Assembly: GCA_011009095.1 (NCBI GenBank)
Contig: VTPC01000641.1
Span: 1-64,000, forward strand
Direction of reading: 5' to 3'
DNA length: 64,000 nt
Source of the DNA: Ignelater luminosus
Taxonomy: Eukaryota > Arthropoda > Insecta > Coleoptera > Elateridae
The position numbers and the translations under genes are program-made. How positions within the stretch are numbered: the first letter of the stretch is position 1; every line of letters begins with the position of its first letter. The notes beneath the pieces were generated by a model. It was given only the letters and a program-made list of their open reading frames with translations. It searched no databases and had not been told where the DNA came from. Shown here in pieces: positions 23,828 to 35,094 of this stretch.

Positions 23828-26800
23828 TTTATCGAACTGAAAAGGCCATGCAGAATGCAAAACTGGGCCAAAGACTCGGTCGACTTGACAAGTCTAGTTT
23901 TCTCCAAGATCGGACTCATATAAAGTTTAAAAGTATGTATTTTAAATGTAATGCTAGTTTAGTCAGAAACCTATATTGAAAACTGAATGGGTAGTGGCTC
24001 AATTTGAAAGAGCCATAGTCGTGCGACATGCGTTTGGAAAAAACGTGGCCCATGATTGAAAAACGTAAAATGTCACAGGTGGATGATCTCATCCGATATC
24101 GTTCAAATAGCCAGTTTGCCCTTCGGTGCAAGCTTTTAGCCTGTTATGCAAACATATAGAAACTTTTTGCTACCAGTGTACTCTTTGAGAAGAATGGTAC
24201 CTAAATATTGTACTACGTACAATTCAGAATCATTTAAGCAGCTGCCCGAAATAGCCGTAATCATACTATTTACAAGACAGAACTGAGAAACACAATTACT
24301 AATATAATATACTGCACCTAATGACTGGAAACAAGCTATTTAAACATTTTTAGCTAAGATTCGTTTGATCGTTGAAAATATCATTTTGGACAGTTTCATA
24401 TTTTTGCACTATGTGCTAAAAGCTCTTTTGCATTACAATCAAGTCGTATTGTGCTGATGTAATACCTTTTGAGCTTCAACATTCTGTATAGTAGACGCAT
24501 ATTTGTCCTGCTAGCTGAGCATAGTTCTTCAAGAATCCTCTTGGTTTTGAACAGACCGTGTAAAATACAACATTGTCAGCTAGCCGATCTGTTTATCATT
24601 TAGTATCAATGACCTCGTCTGTCGAAATTGCTGCAAACTTACGAACAGCGCTTGAATCAGCATAAAAATTCGACTTATGTCATTTTCGTTTTGGTCTTGA
24701 GAAATTTTTGTAAGTTTCCACCAGCAAGAACAAATATTTTTAGTGAATCATTTTTAATAAAAAGAGTATCAACTAAGATAATCCGACTTGACCTTAACAG
24801 TAGGTCTTAACAAGACTTTTGCTAAAAGATCAGTCACTTGTTCTTTCTATAGTAGAAATTATTTACCCAAAAACAAAAATTACTCTTACAAATGATAAAT
24901 GTAATATTTTTTATCCGTCGGTCAGTCGTCAAGTTATTTGCTATTGTTATAAGAGACCAGTTTTTGCTAGTGTTTCTGTAAAATGAAATTAAAATTGTGC
25001 TGTAAATATACGAAACAAACTTTTTTCTCATATTGTACACCAATTACATAACCAAACAGCAACAGTACATTTTGAAATGAAACAAATAATGTTAAAGGTA
25101 ATGGAGTGAAAATATAAAAAAAGGGGCAAAGTAAAAAAAAGGTCGCAGTGAGTTAACAAAAGAACAGGGTAGAAATTAATTTTTAATGACACGTTGTACT
25201 TTTCTTTCATCTTTTTTTTCCTCACACGTTGCATTAAATATGGATGGTTACAATGTTTTACCATTTATTTTTCGAGAGCTCATATCAAGTTCTGACCTAT
25301 TAACCTAAACAATTTTGCTTTTGGAAATAGTACAACACTTGAATATTTGAAAGCTTTTTAGCTAGATTCATTAAATTTGAGAGTATTATTTTAAATAACA
25401 TGAGCTTCGTTGCTTTCAAAAGATAGGTAGGTATATAAAAAATTACATCAACCCTTAAAAGCTTCCAACAAATTATTTTATGCAAGAACGTAGGTAGCTA
25501 AAAGAAATGCTCGCCAAAAATAAATAAATAACACTGGGGGAATTAAAAGAAAACATTAGTAATTTTATCCCTGGTATCTCCATCGATTGTAAAAACAACT
25601 CGGTTGAAAAACCTCGGCTCTGATCATGAAACATTATTTAGGAACACACAGTAGATTATTTTTTCCATTAACTTGATTTTGTTATAAATTAAATCAAAAA
25701 TTGTTTTTACAGTGGAAATGTATTAAAATACCCAAATAAAACAAACCGGTGGTAAATTTAACCTCAAATATTTTTTTAAAGATTTAAAAAAGTAACCCAA
25801 ACCCATAAATAAGCTGCTTATGTGAATTTTAGGTCGTTAGTGAAAATCACAACAAATTGTGGTTATGCATTAGAGAGTAGAGCTAGAGGAAAAAAGCGGG
25901 GAATGCAGGGTGACTGATATGTTGTTAAATTTCTGCATGTTAGGAATTTACATGACATAGAGACTCGTACACCAGCGACATGTCACCATAATCCGAGTCG
26001 CTATTATTCAATGTTGGGTTTGTAATGTTTGTGACGCGGTAAACTCGTGGCGAGAAGTCGAGTCCGCTTATAGTCAAAGCACTTTTTTAGTGGATTTGCG
26101 GAAATATTCCCTCATTAAGTGGATTTAAGCTTGGATGAAGCAAAAATTCCCGTCATCGGATGCTCACATTTATTCGATGCGTTCCAATTAAGGATATCGA
26201 TTGCGCTAAATGAAAAATAAAAGTATCTTTAAATATGATACCCTGCTGACTACCTAGTTACTCTTTCCATAAGTACTTTGAAAAGATAATAGCCACAATA
26301 TTTTTCCTTTAATTATAACCGTCTTGAAAGCAAGTGAAGCGTCCCTTTTAAAGGAAATTACAAAACTGTAAGACGAGAACAAAAAGTGATGTAAAGAGTA
26401 TTATCATCTCGTGCTTCCTACCCACAAAAAATATTTCATTATCGGTTATCCTCACGAAGTGACAAAGCACTACCGTGAGCAAAAAGCGCTCGATTCTAAA
26501 ACGTTCCTAGTTTACTTCAACATTACAAATATCCAGTGTTTATCAAGACATCGCAACCAATTTTACAGTTGGTTTCAATCTGAATTATTTATTGTAGCGT
26601 TGAATTATTCCCTTCCAGCAGCGCCATCTGTCTTGTAAATGTGCGCTAAAGTGGAGCACTGGTACTACTCTTATTGCTCTCTTTAAATTTTACGTCCCTG
26701 TACTCATCAGTTAGGTCTAAACCTACATTTAACACGTAATAAGTTTGACTTTGTAATGCATAATTTACGAAGATTTTCAAAGGACACTTGCTCGAGTTTC

Positions 26801-27484
26801 AATTGGCTATAATCTTTGCTGCTCGCAGAATAGCAAAGACCCTCTTAGAAGCCTTAAGGGTCAAAGTTTACGGAATATATTGAAAACTTTTAAGAATTCT
26901 CTAAACAGGGATATAGTTTTATATAAACCCTGCAATCTCTGAAAAGCACTTCATTCAAATGCCTGTGGTAATTTTAATAAAAATATATTGCTCGAATGTG
27001 ATATTGTTACCTTAAACCAAACTGCAAATAAAATTTAATAAAGAAACTTTTGTGTAACATATTCGGGTTAAAAACAAAGCTATGCAGCTGTTTGACGCAG
27101 TAAGTAGATCGATACGGCGTTATCTCATTTAACTGATTTAAATCTAAATAAGTTGTTTTTTGTACTTTGTTTTTTAATATTGTAATAACCTATTTCGTGA
27201 CTGATTAGTTTTATCAAGACAGAAAATAGGTGAATAGTAGGTAAATTTCCTATAATTTGGCAGTAAATCATGTACTCGAATGTCGTAACAAAATTAGTAT
27301 TTGTAACGGTAAGTAAAAAAAACTTAAAACTGGTATCCACCACATAACTGATACATGAAAATATAATAGATAAGCTCATTTCGGTGTAGGAATCAAGCTT
27401 TATTTTAAATTAGATGTCGGTGTCAATTATCGTGGCCAAAGCCAAAGGTTTTATACTTATACTAAGTATTTTATAATAATTCGC
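23828..27484. other. Non-coding stretch
   Basis: No supported gene. Short minus frames at 23,916-24,131 and 24,834-25,485 are AT-driven. The part at 25,860-26,220 is richer in CpG and GC than its surroundings and may be a conserved non-coding block. No paired terminal repeats or RNA gene boxes were found. Confidence 0.45.
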
Positions 27485-28790
27485 ATCAGGAGTGGACCAA
27501 CTTGCCCTGCTCCGGCTGGTTCATAACACCACCCACATCAATGACTCCCTACTCTTTCCTTCGAACTCTCGAGACAATGTCGAATCAAAGATCTCACCCA
27601 AACCCAAAATAGAATAAGGCGCTCATTGCAACATTTCTATCCTCAAATACACAGGAAATCATCTAAAACTCAGAAATCAGCTGGCATTTTCACTCGCAAA
27701 AATCCCACCTGAGAGGCAAAAGCAAAATCTTCGAACCCCAAGAACAACTCCTTATGGTAGATAACAGTCATGTCTGAAAAACAGACCAACACAAATCCTA
27801 ACTCTCCATGGCGAAACTGGGAAGGTTTACTCCAAGACAAATATTTTTGCCTATAACTTAGAGCGGTGATTCCGTCACTTTCCATCTCACTGAAGGACTG
27901 CCTATATGATTGATAACCATTTCATTACCGACCGATCAGCCGTCTGCCAACAATAAGCAAGATTGCCGAAAGAGTCATCTTGTTCAAACTTAAACAAGAA
28001 TTTAAAGACTACAACGTCATACAGAATGAACAGTGTGATTTTTGGCAAGGCCATTCCACATAACTGAAAAATTCAATTAAAGAAATCCCACAGGTGCCAT
28101 CTTCTTAGATATCTTCAAAGCCTTTGACAAGGTATGGCACTCAGGGCTGTTAGGTAACATCAATGTGGGCTTCGTCAAGTTTACTCAAGGTTTACGCCTG
28201 TTATCGAGCCTTCCTCTAAATCTGCCAGCGACCCTTCCAGGGCGGAAGCCACCACCATAGTTTTATATGCCAGTGACATATACAGTCCAGTCTTGCTTTT
28301 CACCAAAAAAAAGACAACGTCCAGTAGAATTAATCTACATCATCAACTGACCCGTCCTATGAAAAGACAAAGCGGAAAAGGACCTAGGAGTAGTTCTAGA
28401 CAAGACATTCCTTTAAAAAATTCACAATGAAACTTGCACCAAGAAATCTAATGTAGCAATAGTCAGAGAAAAAAGCTTCTCACCTACATACAAGACGGGC
28501 AAAAACACACATTCCTACTATAAAGACAAAAATGGATAGCCTGTCCACCGAACGTAAATTGTCTCGCGTAATACCGGACCAGACCCAAATCAAACTCCAA
28601 TAACCTATTGTTGATCAAACAGATCTTTTGCCCAGCCGCTGAGATATTCTATGTCAATGTTCAGGCCATCACCAATTCCCTCGTTAGCTCCATGCGGGAT
28701 TACGACAATAGTCAAATATGGAGCTTCTCCTACTGCAACCATAAAATATCGCAGAGAACTGTTAGCTCCACAAAATCAACATAGCTCTTT
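27485..28790 (+). mobile_element. Decayed Jockey-like LINE, RT region
   Basis: Plus-strand blocks in the order expected for a Jockey-type RT: YRPISRLPTISKIAERVI then NEQCDFWQGHST (27,925-28,062), AIFLDIFKAFDKVWHSGLL (28,096-28,152; the first RT aspartate box), YASD at 28,266-28,277 where the active-site YADD is expected (so one catalytic Asp is now Ser), and DLGVVLDKTF (about 28,380). The C-terminal region to about 28,760 is recognisable only by position. Many stops and frame shifts lie between the blocks, and the copy looks shortened between the AFD and YADD boxes. It is 5'-truncated or too decayed upstream for an endonuclease to be read. Confidence 0.65.
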
Positions 28791-28969
28791 TATTTTATTT
28801 ATTCATGTTTTGCTGTATTTCTGAGAAATATAACGATGCTATATAACTGCTACTAATAAATAGGAAATTGCAATATAGCATGTGATTATTTTATTTCTAC
28901 AGATTTCTGCAAAGCCTATAGCATAGAAATTGCAGCAATAACTATATTAATAAAACGAATGCAGTATGA
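28791..28969. other. AT-rich sequence after the LINE
   Basis: No feature seen; possibly the LINE 3' untranslated region. Confidence 0.3.
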
Positions 28970-29481
28970 GGCATAAATATTTAAAAAATGGGCAGCTTTA
29001 CAACAAATCATAGAAAGGAAGGCTGTAATAGCTGTGAAAAGAAAAGAAATATCAAAAAGTCTACTTCAAGGATTCAAGATGAATCAATCAAAGATCAGTC
29101 ACAATTAGGAAAACTTCAATTTACCAAACCGATAAGCGTTCATCATACAATTTGTCAAGAGTCTCCAAATTTAAATCTGATTTAAAAATTCCAACCACCA
29201 CACTTGAATCTATCAAGCTATTGCAACGAAGCATAATACAAGAAGAGAAGGAGCAACCTAACGTCAAACTGTTTGATCCCGCAATCAATCTAAACTCTAC
29301 TCATTCCAAAAGCAACTATGAAATCATAATTTTCCTAGTACGCGGCACGATATGGTTTATCTATTGCACCCTAGAGCAGAACAGAAGAATAAATCCAATT
29401 CATCTGAGCGAGCTTTTGCTTTTGAGTGCTCTATTCCAAAAGAACCTGGAGTTCTACTGTAATTTTTTGCAGCTTGCTTAG
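28970..29481 (+). other. Coding-like patch of unknown family, overlapping frames
   Basis: Three plus frames overlap. One reads KKWAALQQIIERKAVIAVKR from about 28,982 to 29,107; a second is 28,988-29,185 (65 codons, Lys- and Ser-rich); the third is 29,152-29,481 (109 codons), hydrophilic at first and then with a hydrophobic segment near residues 62-75. The polar composition is unlike the Phe- and Leu-rich chance frames elsewhere, which hints at a decayed gene or element. I recognise no family, and the starts are not convincing. This is weak evidence of former coding only. Confidence 0.2.
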
Positions 29482-32400
29482 ACGCTTTCACAGGCGAGCC
29501 TTGTATTTTAAACATACCGTATAACGGTAATATCAATTGCCTTAGAATGCAGTGTTAGATGTAAATGTTGATATTGTCAATAAGAAGAGAGTTGGAAAAA
29601 TCCAAAAACTAAAACTGGATGAAAACAGTAAACAAAAGAGTCTATTACGATGATAACAGCTCAAATAACTACACAAGGCTAAATATGGAATACAGAGTTT
29701 GTCATATATGAAGAATATTTCCAGTCTTACAACTACTAGCTACTACTAGTAAATAATGGAAACAAAATACAATACATAAATTTATACAAACAGAATTGAG
29801 TTCAGATTCGGACAAAGTTCTTCTCTGCTCTTCCACTCAACCGATTTTGATACATTTAATGATCCGTTTGCACCAAGCACAGTCAGAAAAATTATCAAGT
29901 CAACCACATGACTCGAATGAATAATTTGGATTTACTTTACATTTTACTAACTGAATCGGCTAATCACGCGACCAACCCATGTATGGATGTTTAGATTTTT
30001 TAATTCATAAGAACAACTGGCATCACTAACGTAGTAAAGGGTGCCACAGGCTGCTGTATAAATTTGAAGTAATTTTTGACATCTACGCTTTTCGAAAGAT
30101 ATCGTGATATTTTTTCTGCTCAAATGGCTCTAGAGACCTCTGAAGGTCCACTGTATCATCACTTATTTGTCTTTATTATTCCTAGAATTAAAATTTTGTG
30201 CAGTTGGTACAGTTAGACCTTTATTATTCCTGATATAGTAACTTGTTCCAGCCTCCGCCATCAATCCTTATTTGTAAATTGTACTGATTTAATTCAGTTT
30301 TAATTAATAAAATGATGCACATTCGAGCATTGAAGCTGTAAAACCGGCAGGTTCTTATTTCGTTTATGTTTTCCATAACATATTTTATGGCTTATTGACT
30401 TGAATAAATTCCCAGCATTTCAAAAGTAGAAAATGTAAGAGAATTACCTTAATCAAAAGCAATAATAAACATTTTATCATCAATTTTTAACTACATATGT
30501 GTCCAACCACCCCATATAAAGTTATTACTAAATATAATTAGTAGGAACTTTATTAAGAGGTAAAGATTTTAGCGTTAGGAATCTTACAGCATTCATTAAA
30601 TAAATAATCCAGGTCAACTCATTGTGAAATAAATATTCATTAAGACAGATGGCTCTTAAATAGATTACAATACAAAGATAACCTACAGTATGGCGTTGTT
30701 GCGGTAATGCCGAAATTAAACCGCACTTGAAACTGAGGCCTTAGCTAATAATTAAACGTTAATTACAAGAAAACGTCTTGAGGTCTAATCATGTCTTTGA
30801 TGATTAATCTAATCATCACTCCCACGGAACACTGAACTACCTTTTTCTTGTTCTACTTATCAAAGCAGTATTTATGCAGACACATTCAGAAATCTGCTTA
30901 CATCAGCATAGTCAACATTTGTAAACAAAAAATATGTTTGCTAAAGTTCCATTTTTTTGTCCTTCGCCCAAATGTCATTTCAATATAAACAATAAAAAGA
31001 AAAACAGAACACATTCCAAGTATAACCTTTATTTCATCTATATATTATTACATTCATATTCAGTTGTGTTATCACAGAGTTGGGGAGTTCGCTTATTTTT
31101 TACATCTCATACCTTTAGGATAATTCATGTAGAAAAGCGGTCTTTAAACACAATAGTGTTTAATTTACGGTTCCCGGTGGATGGATTAATCTAATAGCAG
31201 CACTTAACACAATGAATTTCAATTATAATTATAAACCATGCATCAACAACGATAACTATTGCAAAACTAGCTTTGTAGATTCTAAATACAACTTTGCTTA
31301 TGTGGAACGTGTAATGTCAGTTCTAAGCTTCTTAATAAGCCACAGTTTGCTGTGCAAAAACACCATTCATCTTTGCAGCTTTTCTACTTTTGGATTTCCT
31401 ATGTGGTAAAGCTTGTATGCTTTTAGTTGGAACGGTGGGTTATTATCTGCTTTTTAATAAAGTAGTTATATCTTTGCTTACCACTTATTTGATCTGTAAC
31501 CGTTTAGTACCTTTCCATTACGTCATATATTTTGGAAAGGAATATTATACAGCCGTGGCCTTTCGGCAGCATTTCTTTATTTCACAAAACTAATGATGTT
31601 CTGTCCATAATTATTGGTAAGTCAAGAAACTCTTCTTGAATTTTCTTCAACCATCTGATATCACTAATTATAGCGGTGGCTGCTGTATGTTTTGGTAATA
31701 GTATGTCTGCCTGTGCATACCATAGCGCCAACATCATTCGACCGATTGGTTGCTTGGGTTGCAAGACACCTTTGGTTTCCTTCCAGCTTGATGCTTTAAG
31801 AGACTTTACTCCTAGTGTTGTAGTAGTAGAAGATTAAAAAGTCTTCAATGGTTCAGCTACCAGCGATCGTCTTTTGTTTCTTCTCAACATCTTTTGGGTC
31901 TTAGCATTTGGCGATCGTATAGATATGGGACTTTGGTTGTTGGTAGTGAAGGATTGAAGACTCTTCAATGATGATTTTTCCTTTCTTTCTAACATCACGA
32001 TACCTGACCGCTACTTTTATGGTTTATGGTCGAAACTTCTTTGTGATATCTCCTAATAATTACGTTAATGTTTTTGTAGACAAATACATTAATTTAATAA
32101 AATTCCATCTTAAAATGAGTGTTACGTATTTTGTGGCCTGGATTAGCTCCGTCATTTATCAATACCACACTACAGAAGTAGCCAATATGGCTTCCAGTAA
32201 GGTAAGAAAATTGCATGTCAAATGCGCTTATTTTCTGTTAGGACCTCTCTGGAGAATAGACCAAGATTAATGAAAACAGTATTTTAGTACTGACTTAAAC
32301 TTCCTCTTACTTTTAGAAGTGTTGCCGAAATCTTGCGATACTTTCTCTTCCTTCCATGTTCTGCCAAGAAACTTCTTTGAATGGTCAATGATTTCGTTTG

Positions 32401-32557
32401 TTGAAGGTTTGAAAGCGTTTACATGCATTTTTTGCTGCTTGATAGTTGGCTGGTTTTTGTGCTATTGCCATCTTGAAGAGAGCTTCCTGCATCATGCTGA
32501 TTAATTAATTCTCGTTCTGTTTAACTTGAATATTTGTTGGTGATTATTGCTACGTTG
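29482..32557. other. Non-coding stretch
   Basis: Plus frames of 60-100 codons (30,934-31,194; 31,212-31,409; 31,390-31,593; 31,968-32,270) are rich in aromatic and aliphatic residues, resemble nothing and lack supporting context. A 13-base direct repeat (ctttattattcct) occurs at about 30,172 and 30,219. A perfect odd palindrome with 8-bp arms lies at 31,953-31,969, about 120 bp after a related imperfect palindrome at 31,829. None of these identifies an element. Confidence 0.4.
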
Positions 32558-32561
32558 TCTA

Positions 32562-33651
32562 GCCAAAAGCCCTGTCATAAGTATTTATTCAAATAAAACA
32601 AATCTTCTTATTTAGAAAACGATATATGCCACTTTATTTGTTGAAACAATATATAAGAACAACGCAAATTAAGTATATTTCAAAATGCCCACCCTGTGCT
32701 TGAACGCAATCTTGTAACAGATGTGGTCAATCATTAATTGCAGAACGCACTTTTCCAAGCGATAATTCTTTGACAATTTTCCTCAAACAGCGTTTCAGAG
32801 AATCAATTGAAAGAGTTCGTTTTCTGCAAACCAAATTATGTAGTCAGTACTAATAAATTCAGGAACGTTTTCTGAAAGTGGGTACTACTCGTTTTATGCA
32901 AATCGTGCTGGAATACCAAACAATGTCTGATTAAGTGGAAAAATAATATTTTAAAAGACGTCAGTTTAGTATACTCTGGCACTTGCTTTCTAACTTACTT
33001 CCCAGAAAACCATTACACTTGCTAAACTTACCCATAACTTTAGCAACATCCTTGGAGTTGGTAGCATATGTTCTGTTATTTTGACAATTGGATGTTTCTT
33101 CAATCGTAAAGATTAGTAGAGATCTTTTGCATGCTTTCTCAAAAGTAATTTACTTCTAGTCTTTTTTATTTGCTTTAGTCTAGGAATTAAGAGGTGACTA
33201 GCACTTTTGCAGTAAGTTCTTATACCAAGATCTTCACGCAGCAATCGCGACATTCATTTCTCTGACCAAGATGCCTTGTTTACGTATAGGATTTCTTTGG
33301 ATTCGAGCACAAACAGTTTCTAGTTCTAACCGCTTTTGCATGTGCAAACCGAAGACTGTTTTCCACACTTTTAATCTTCTTGAAGCGATCTATTACACAA
33401 AACGTCGGTTAACTCTAAGTGACTTTAAAGCATGGCAAATTTTACTTATTGTTAGTGACTTTCCTGCTTTGTACATAGCAGCTACAGCAATTCTGTTTTT
33501 TATTTTTGACGAATTTGTTTTAAAGCAGAAACAGAATTTTTACAAATCGTAACGAGTTCAACTACTAGATTAAATAAGTAAACATATCATGTTATGACAA
33601 CTTGATTATTCAAAACTTCAGGTATTGAAAGATTGTGCCAGAACTTTTGGC
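32562..33651 (-). mobile_element. Decayed Tc1-like transposon with GCCAAAAG inverted ends
   Basis: The left end reads GCCAAAAGCCCTGTCATAA from 32562. The right end, read on the minus strand from 33651, is GCCAAAAGTTCTGGCACAA. TA flanks both ends (32560-32561 and 33652-33653), giving a TA target duplication and a length of 1,090 bp, shorter than a full Tc1-type element. The enclosed coding remnant is in the matching direction. End divergence and many coding breaks mark it as old. Confidence 0.7.
32640..33552 (-). pseudogene. Tc1/IS630-like transposase remnant
   Basis: Minus-strand blocks from the right: an N-terminal helix-turn-helix-like stretch IAVAAMYKAGKSLTISKIC (about 33,530-33,470), ARIQRNPIRKQGILVREMNV (about 33,310-33,255, matching the 'RRNPKRSMRKMAREMN' block of this family), FTIEETSNCQNNRTYATNSKD (about 33,100-33,040, matching the FT-x-E-x-x-x-NxQNDRIYA block), and a C-terminal piece SLGKVRSAINDxPHLLQDCVQAQGGHFE (about 32,760-32,680). 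The second and third catalytic aspartate or glutamate blocks cannot be read, and the remnant is shortened. Many stops and frame shifts leave no usable protein. Confidence 0.6.
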
Positions 33652-33653
33652 TA

Positions 33654-34269
33654 GACTAGTAGGTATATTTTCAACATTGCAAACTACAAATGTGCAAGCA
33701 GCCTAGTTAAGTGAGTTGCTCTAAACGCAAAATTCTCCTTATCAATTTATTAAACTACAGATATATTTTGCTTTTGCTTTTGCATTTGCTTCTAGAATAA
33801 GAATATAAGAGTTCATTAAAATACCTATTCCAGTTTACCAAAGACTAACACAACTTTGAACGTTATTCCTGGGGCAATTTAAATGATAGGTGTTGCATCG
33901 GCGTTGTCGGCTTGGAGCAATATTGATTATAACTTTTATTTTAGGAATTACACGCTTTCAATTGTTTATATTGTCTTTGTTGTTCTGATTTTAAGTTTTA
34001 TTTCATATGGGCTATTTGTCATTTGAGACTCGGCTTAGTGTTATTGAGTTTTTGCGTTGTTGGTCGTTCAAAGTGATTTTGGGAGAATTCTCTTCTAGTA
34101 GGAACTCAAGATAATTTCAGTTCCATGTTGGACACCCTGTTTAATAAACACAGATTTTCTCTTCTGTTTTTGCACGAATAGTAAAATCCAAACTCATATT
34201 GCACCACGACTATGATGTTTCTTTAAATAACTATTGATGAGTTCTGAAAGAGTCTTTTGGTTGTATTTA
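33654..34269. other. Non-coding stretch
   Basis: AT-rich sequence between two elements. A mariner-like solo end word (ggacaccctgtt) occurs at about 34,131, but no partner was found. Nothing else is supported. Confidence 0.4.
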
Positions 34270-34284
34270 AATAAAAGAGATTTT
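34270..34284 (+). repeat. Left copy of a 15-bp direct repeat
   Basis: aataaaagagatttt, identical to 34476-34490. It may be a target-site duplication flanking the 191 bp between them, which contain a tRNA-like sequence. Confidence 0.5.
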
Positions 34285-34358
34285 AAATTTAGTAATTTTC
34301 TTGAGTTACTCATGACAGACATTAAATTATTAATGACGTCTTTACAATAGGTCATAAT

Positions 34359-34475
34359 ACAATTTAAATTAATTTAGTATAGTTGGTTAGTGTACCTTAC
34401 GCGAGATGAGGTTACGTAGGTTCGAATCCTACCTGCGGTAAAGATTTTTAAATTAATTAAATTAATTTAAATTGT
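34359..34475 (+). repeat. tRNA-like sequence enclosed by perfect 18-bp inverted arms
   Basis: acaatttaaattaattta at 34359-34376 is the exact reverse complement of 34458-34475. Between them lies a sequence with RNA polymerase III A and B boxes and a perfect tRNA T arm. The right arm ends exactly where the 15-bp direct repeat at 34476 begins. The flanks also share the 3-base word aat directly outside both arms (34356-34358, 34476-34478), so either a 3-bp or a 15-bp duplication could be the target scar. I do not know a described element with this layout. Confidence 0.5.
34375..34440 (+). ncRNA. tRNA-like (pol III type 2) core, not a functional tRNA
   Basis: The A box TAGTATAGTTG (34375-34385) fits TRGYNNANNNG. 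The B box GGTTCGAATCC (34419-34429) fits the consensus, 33 nt downstream. The T arm is perfect: gtagg, ttcgaat loop, cctac (34416-34432). The 3' acceptor-side sequence ctgcggt (34433-34439) has no complement at the expected 5' position, where the AT-rich inverted arm lies instead. A cloverleaf cannot close, so this is a tRNA-derived promoter or SINE head and not a tRNA gene. Confidence 0.6.
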
Positions 34476-34490
34476 AATAAAAGAGATTTT
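34476..34490 (+). repeat. Right copy of the 15-bp direct repeat
   Basis: aataaaagagatttt, identical to 34270-34284, immediately after the right inverted arm. Confidence 0.5.
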
Positions 34491-34978
34491 GTTTTGTGTT
34501 TCTGGTCATCTCAAACAAAATTTCCAAGTCTTCAAGTATAGAAATAAGTTTCGAATAAATATAACATGTTAATTCGTACGAAAATAAACAAAAGAATCTC
34601 AGTGTTTTAACAAGTTGTCAGAAGGCTTACCGAAAAATAAGACACTAAACCATAATGCAAATAAGTCGACATGATTTTGAAAACTTTCAAGTTGTGTGAA
34701 GTGTACCAAACCAATTAACATAAGTAGGTATTGTATTGATATGACATCTCCGACTAATGCCCATTGAATATGACTAGATTCAAAAATCTGAACACAGTTG
34801 GACTGAATGTTATAATTCAGCGCTTCCCATCTTTGACTTAGTATTATTTAAGGCAATCTTTGGCAGGATTACTAGATCTTATTTTGATCATACCATATTT
34901 CTGTTATTAAACCCTATTGTAATGTCATTTCAAAATTTTGCGTACTCATCCGAGTCCTGCTTTGAGTTTCGCTTTAAA
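34491..34978. other. Non-coding spacer
   Basis: No open frame, repeat or RNA signal of note. Confidence 0.45.
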
Positions 34979-34980
34979 TA

Positions 34981-35011
34981 AAGGGTTTTCCAATAAGAGG
35001 TGTTATTTTGA
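34981..35011 (+). repeat. Left terminal inverted repeat of the mariner element
   Basis: 31 bp, identical (inverted) to 36255-36285. It contains aagggttttccaataagagg followed by tgttattttga. It would be the binding site of the encoded transposase. Confidence 0.95.
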
Positions 35012-35094
35012 ATAGCCCGCTATTTCGGTAGATGTCACTTTTGAAGCTATCATTTTTTGACATTTGACAAGTAGAAACTACGCCATTAATAAAT

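Noticed and set aside
31829-31969. Two related short palindromes around tcttcaat
   Set aside because: Only 8-bp arms and no flanking duplication or other copies; too short to call an element or a regulatory site.
34375-34440. A functional tRNA gene
   Set aside because: The boxes and T arm are good but the acceptor stem has no 5' partner, so no cloverleaf forms.
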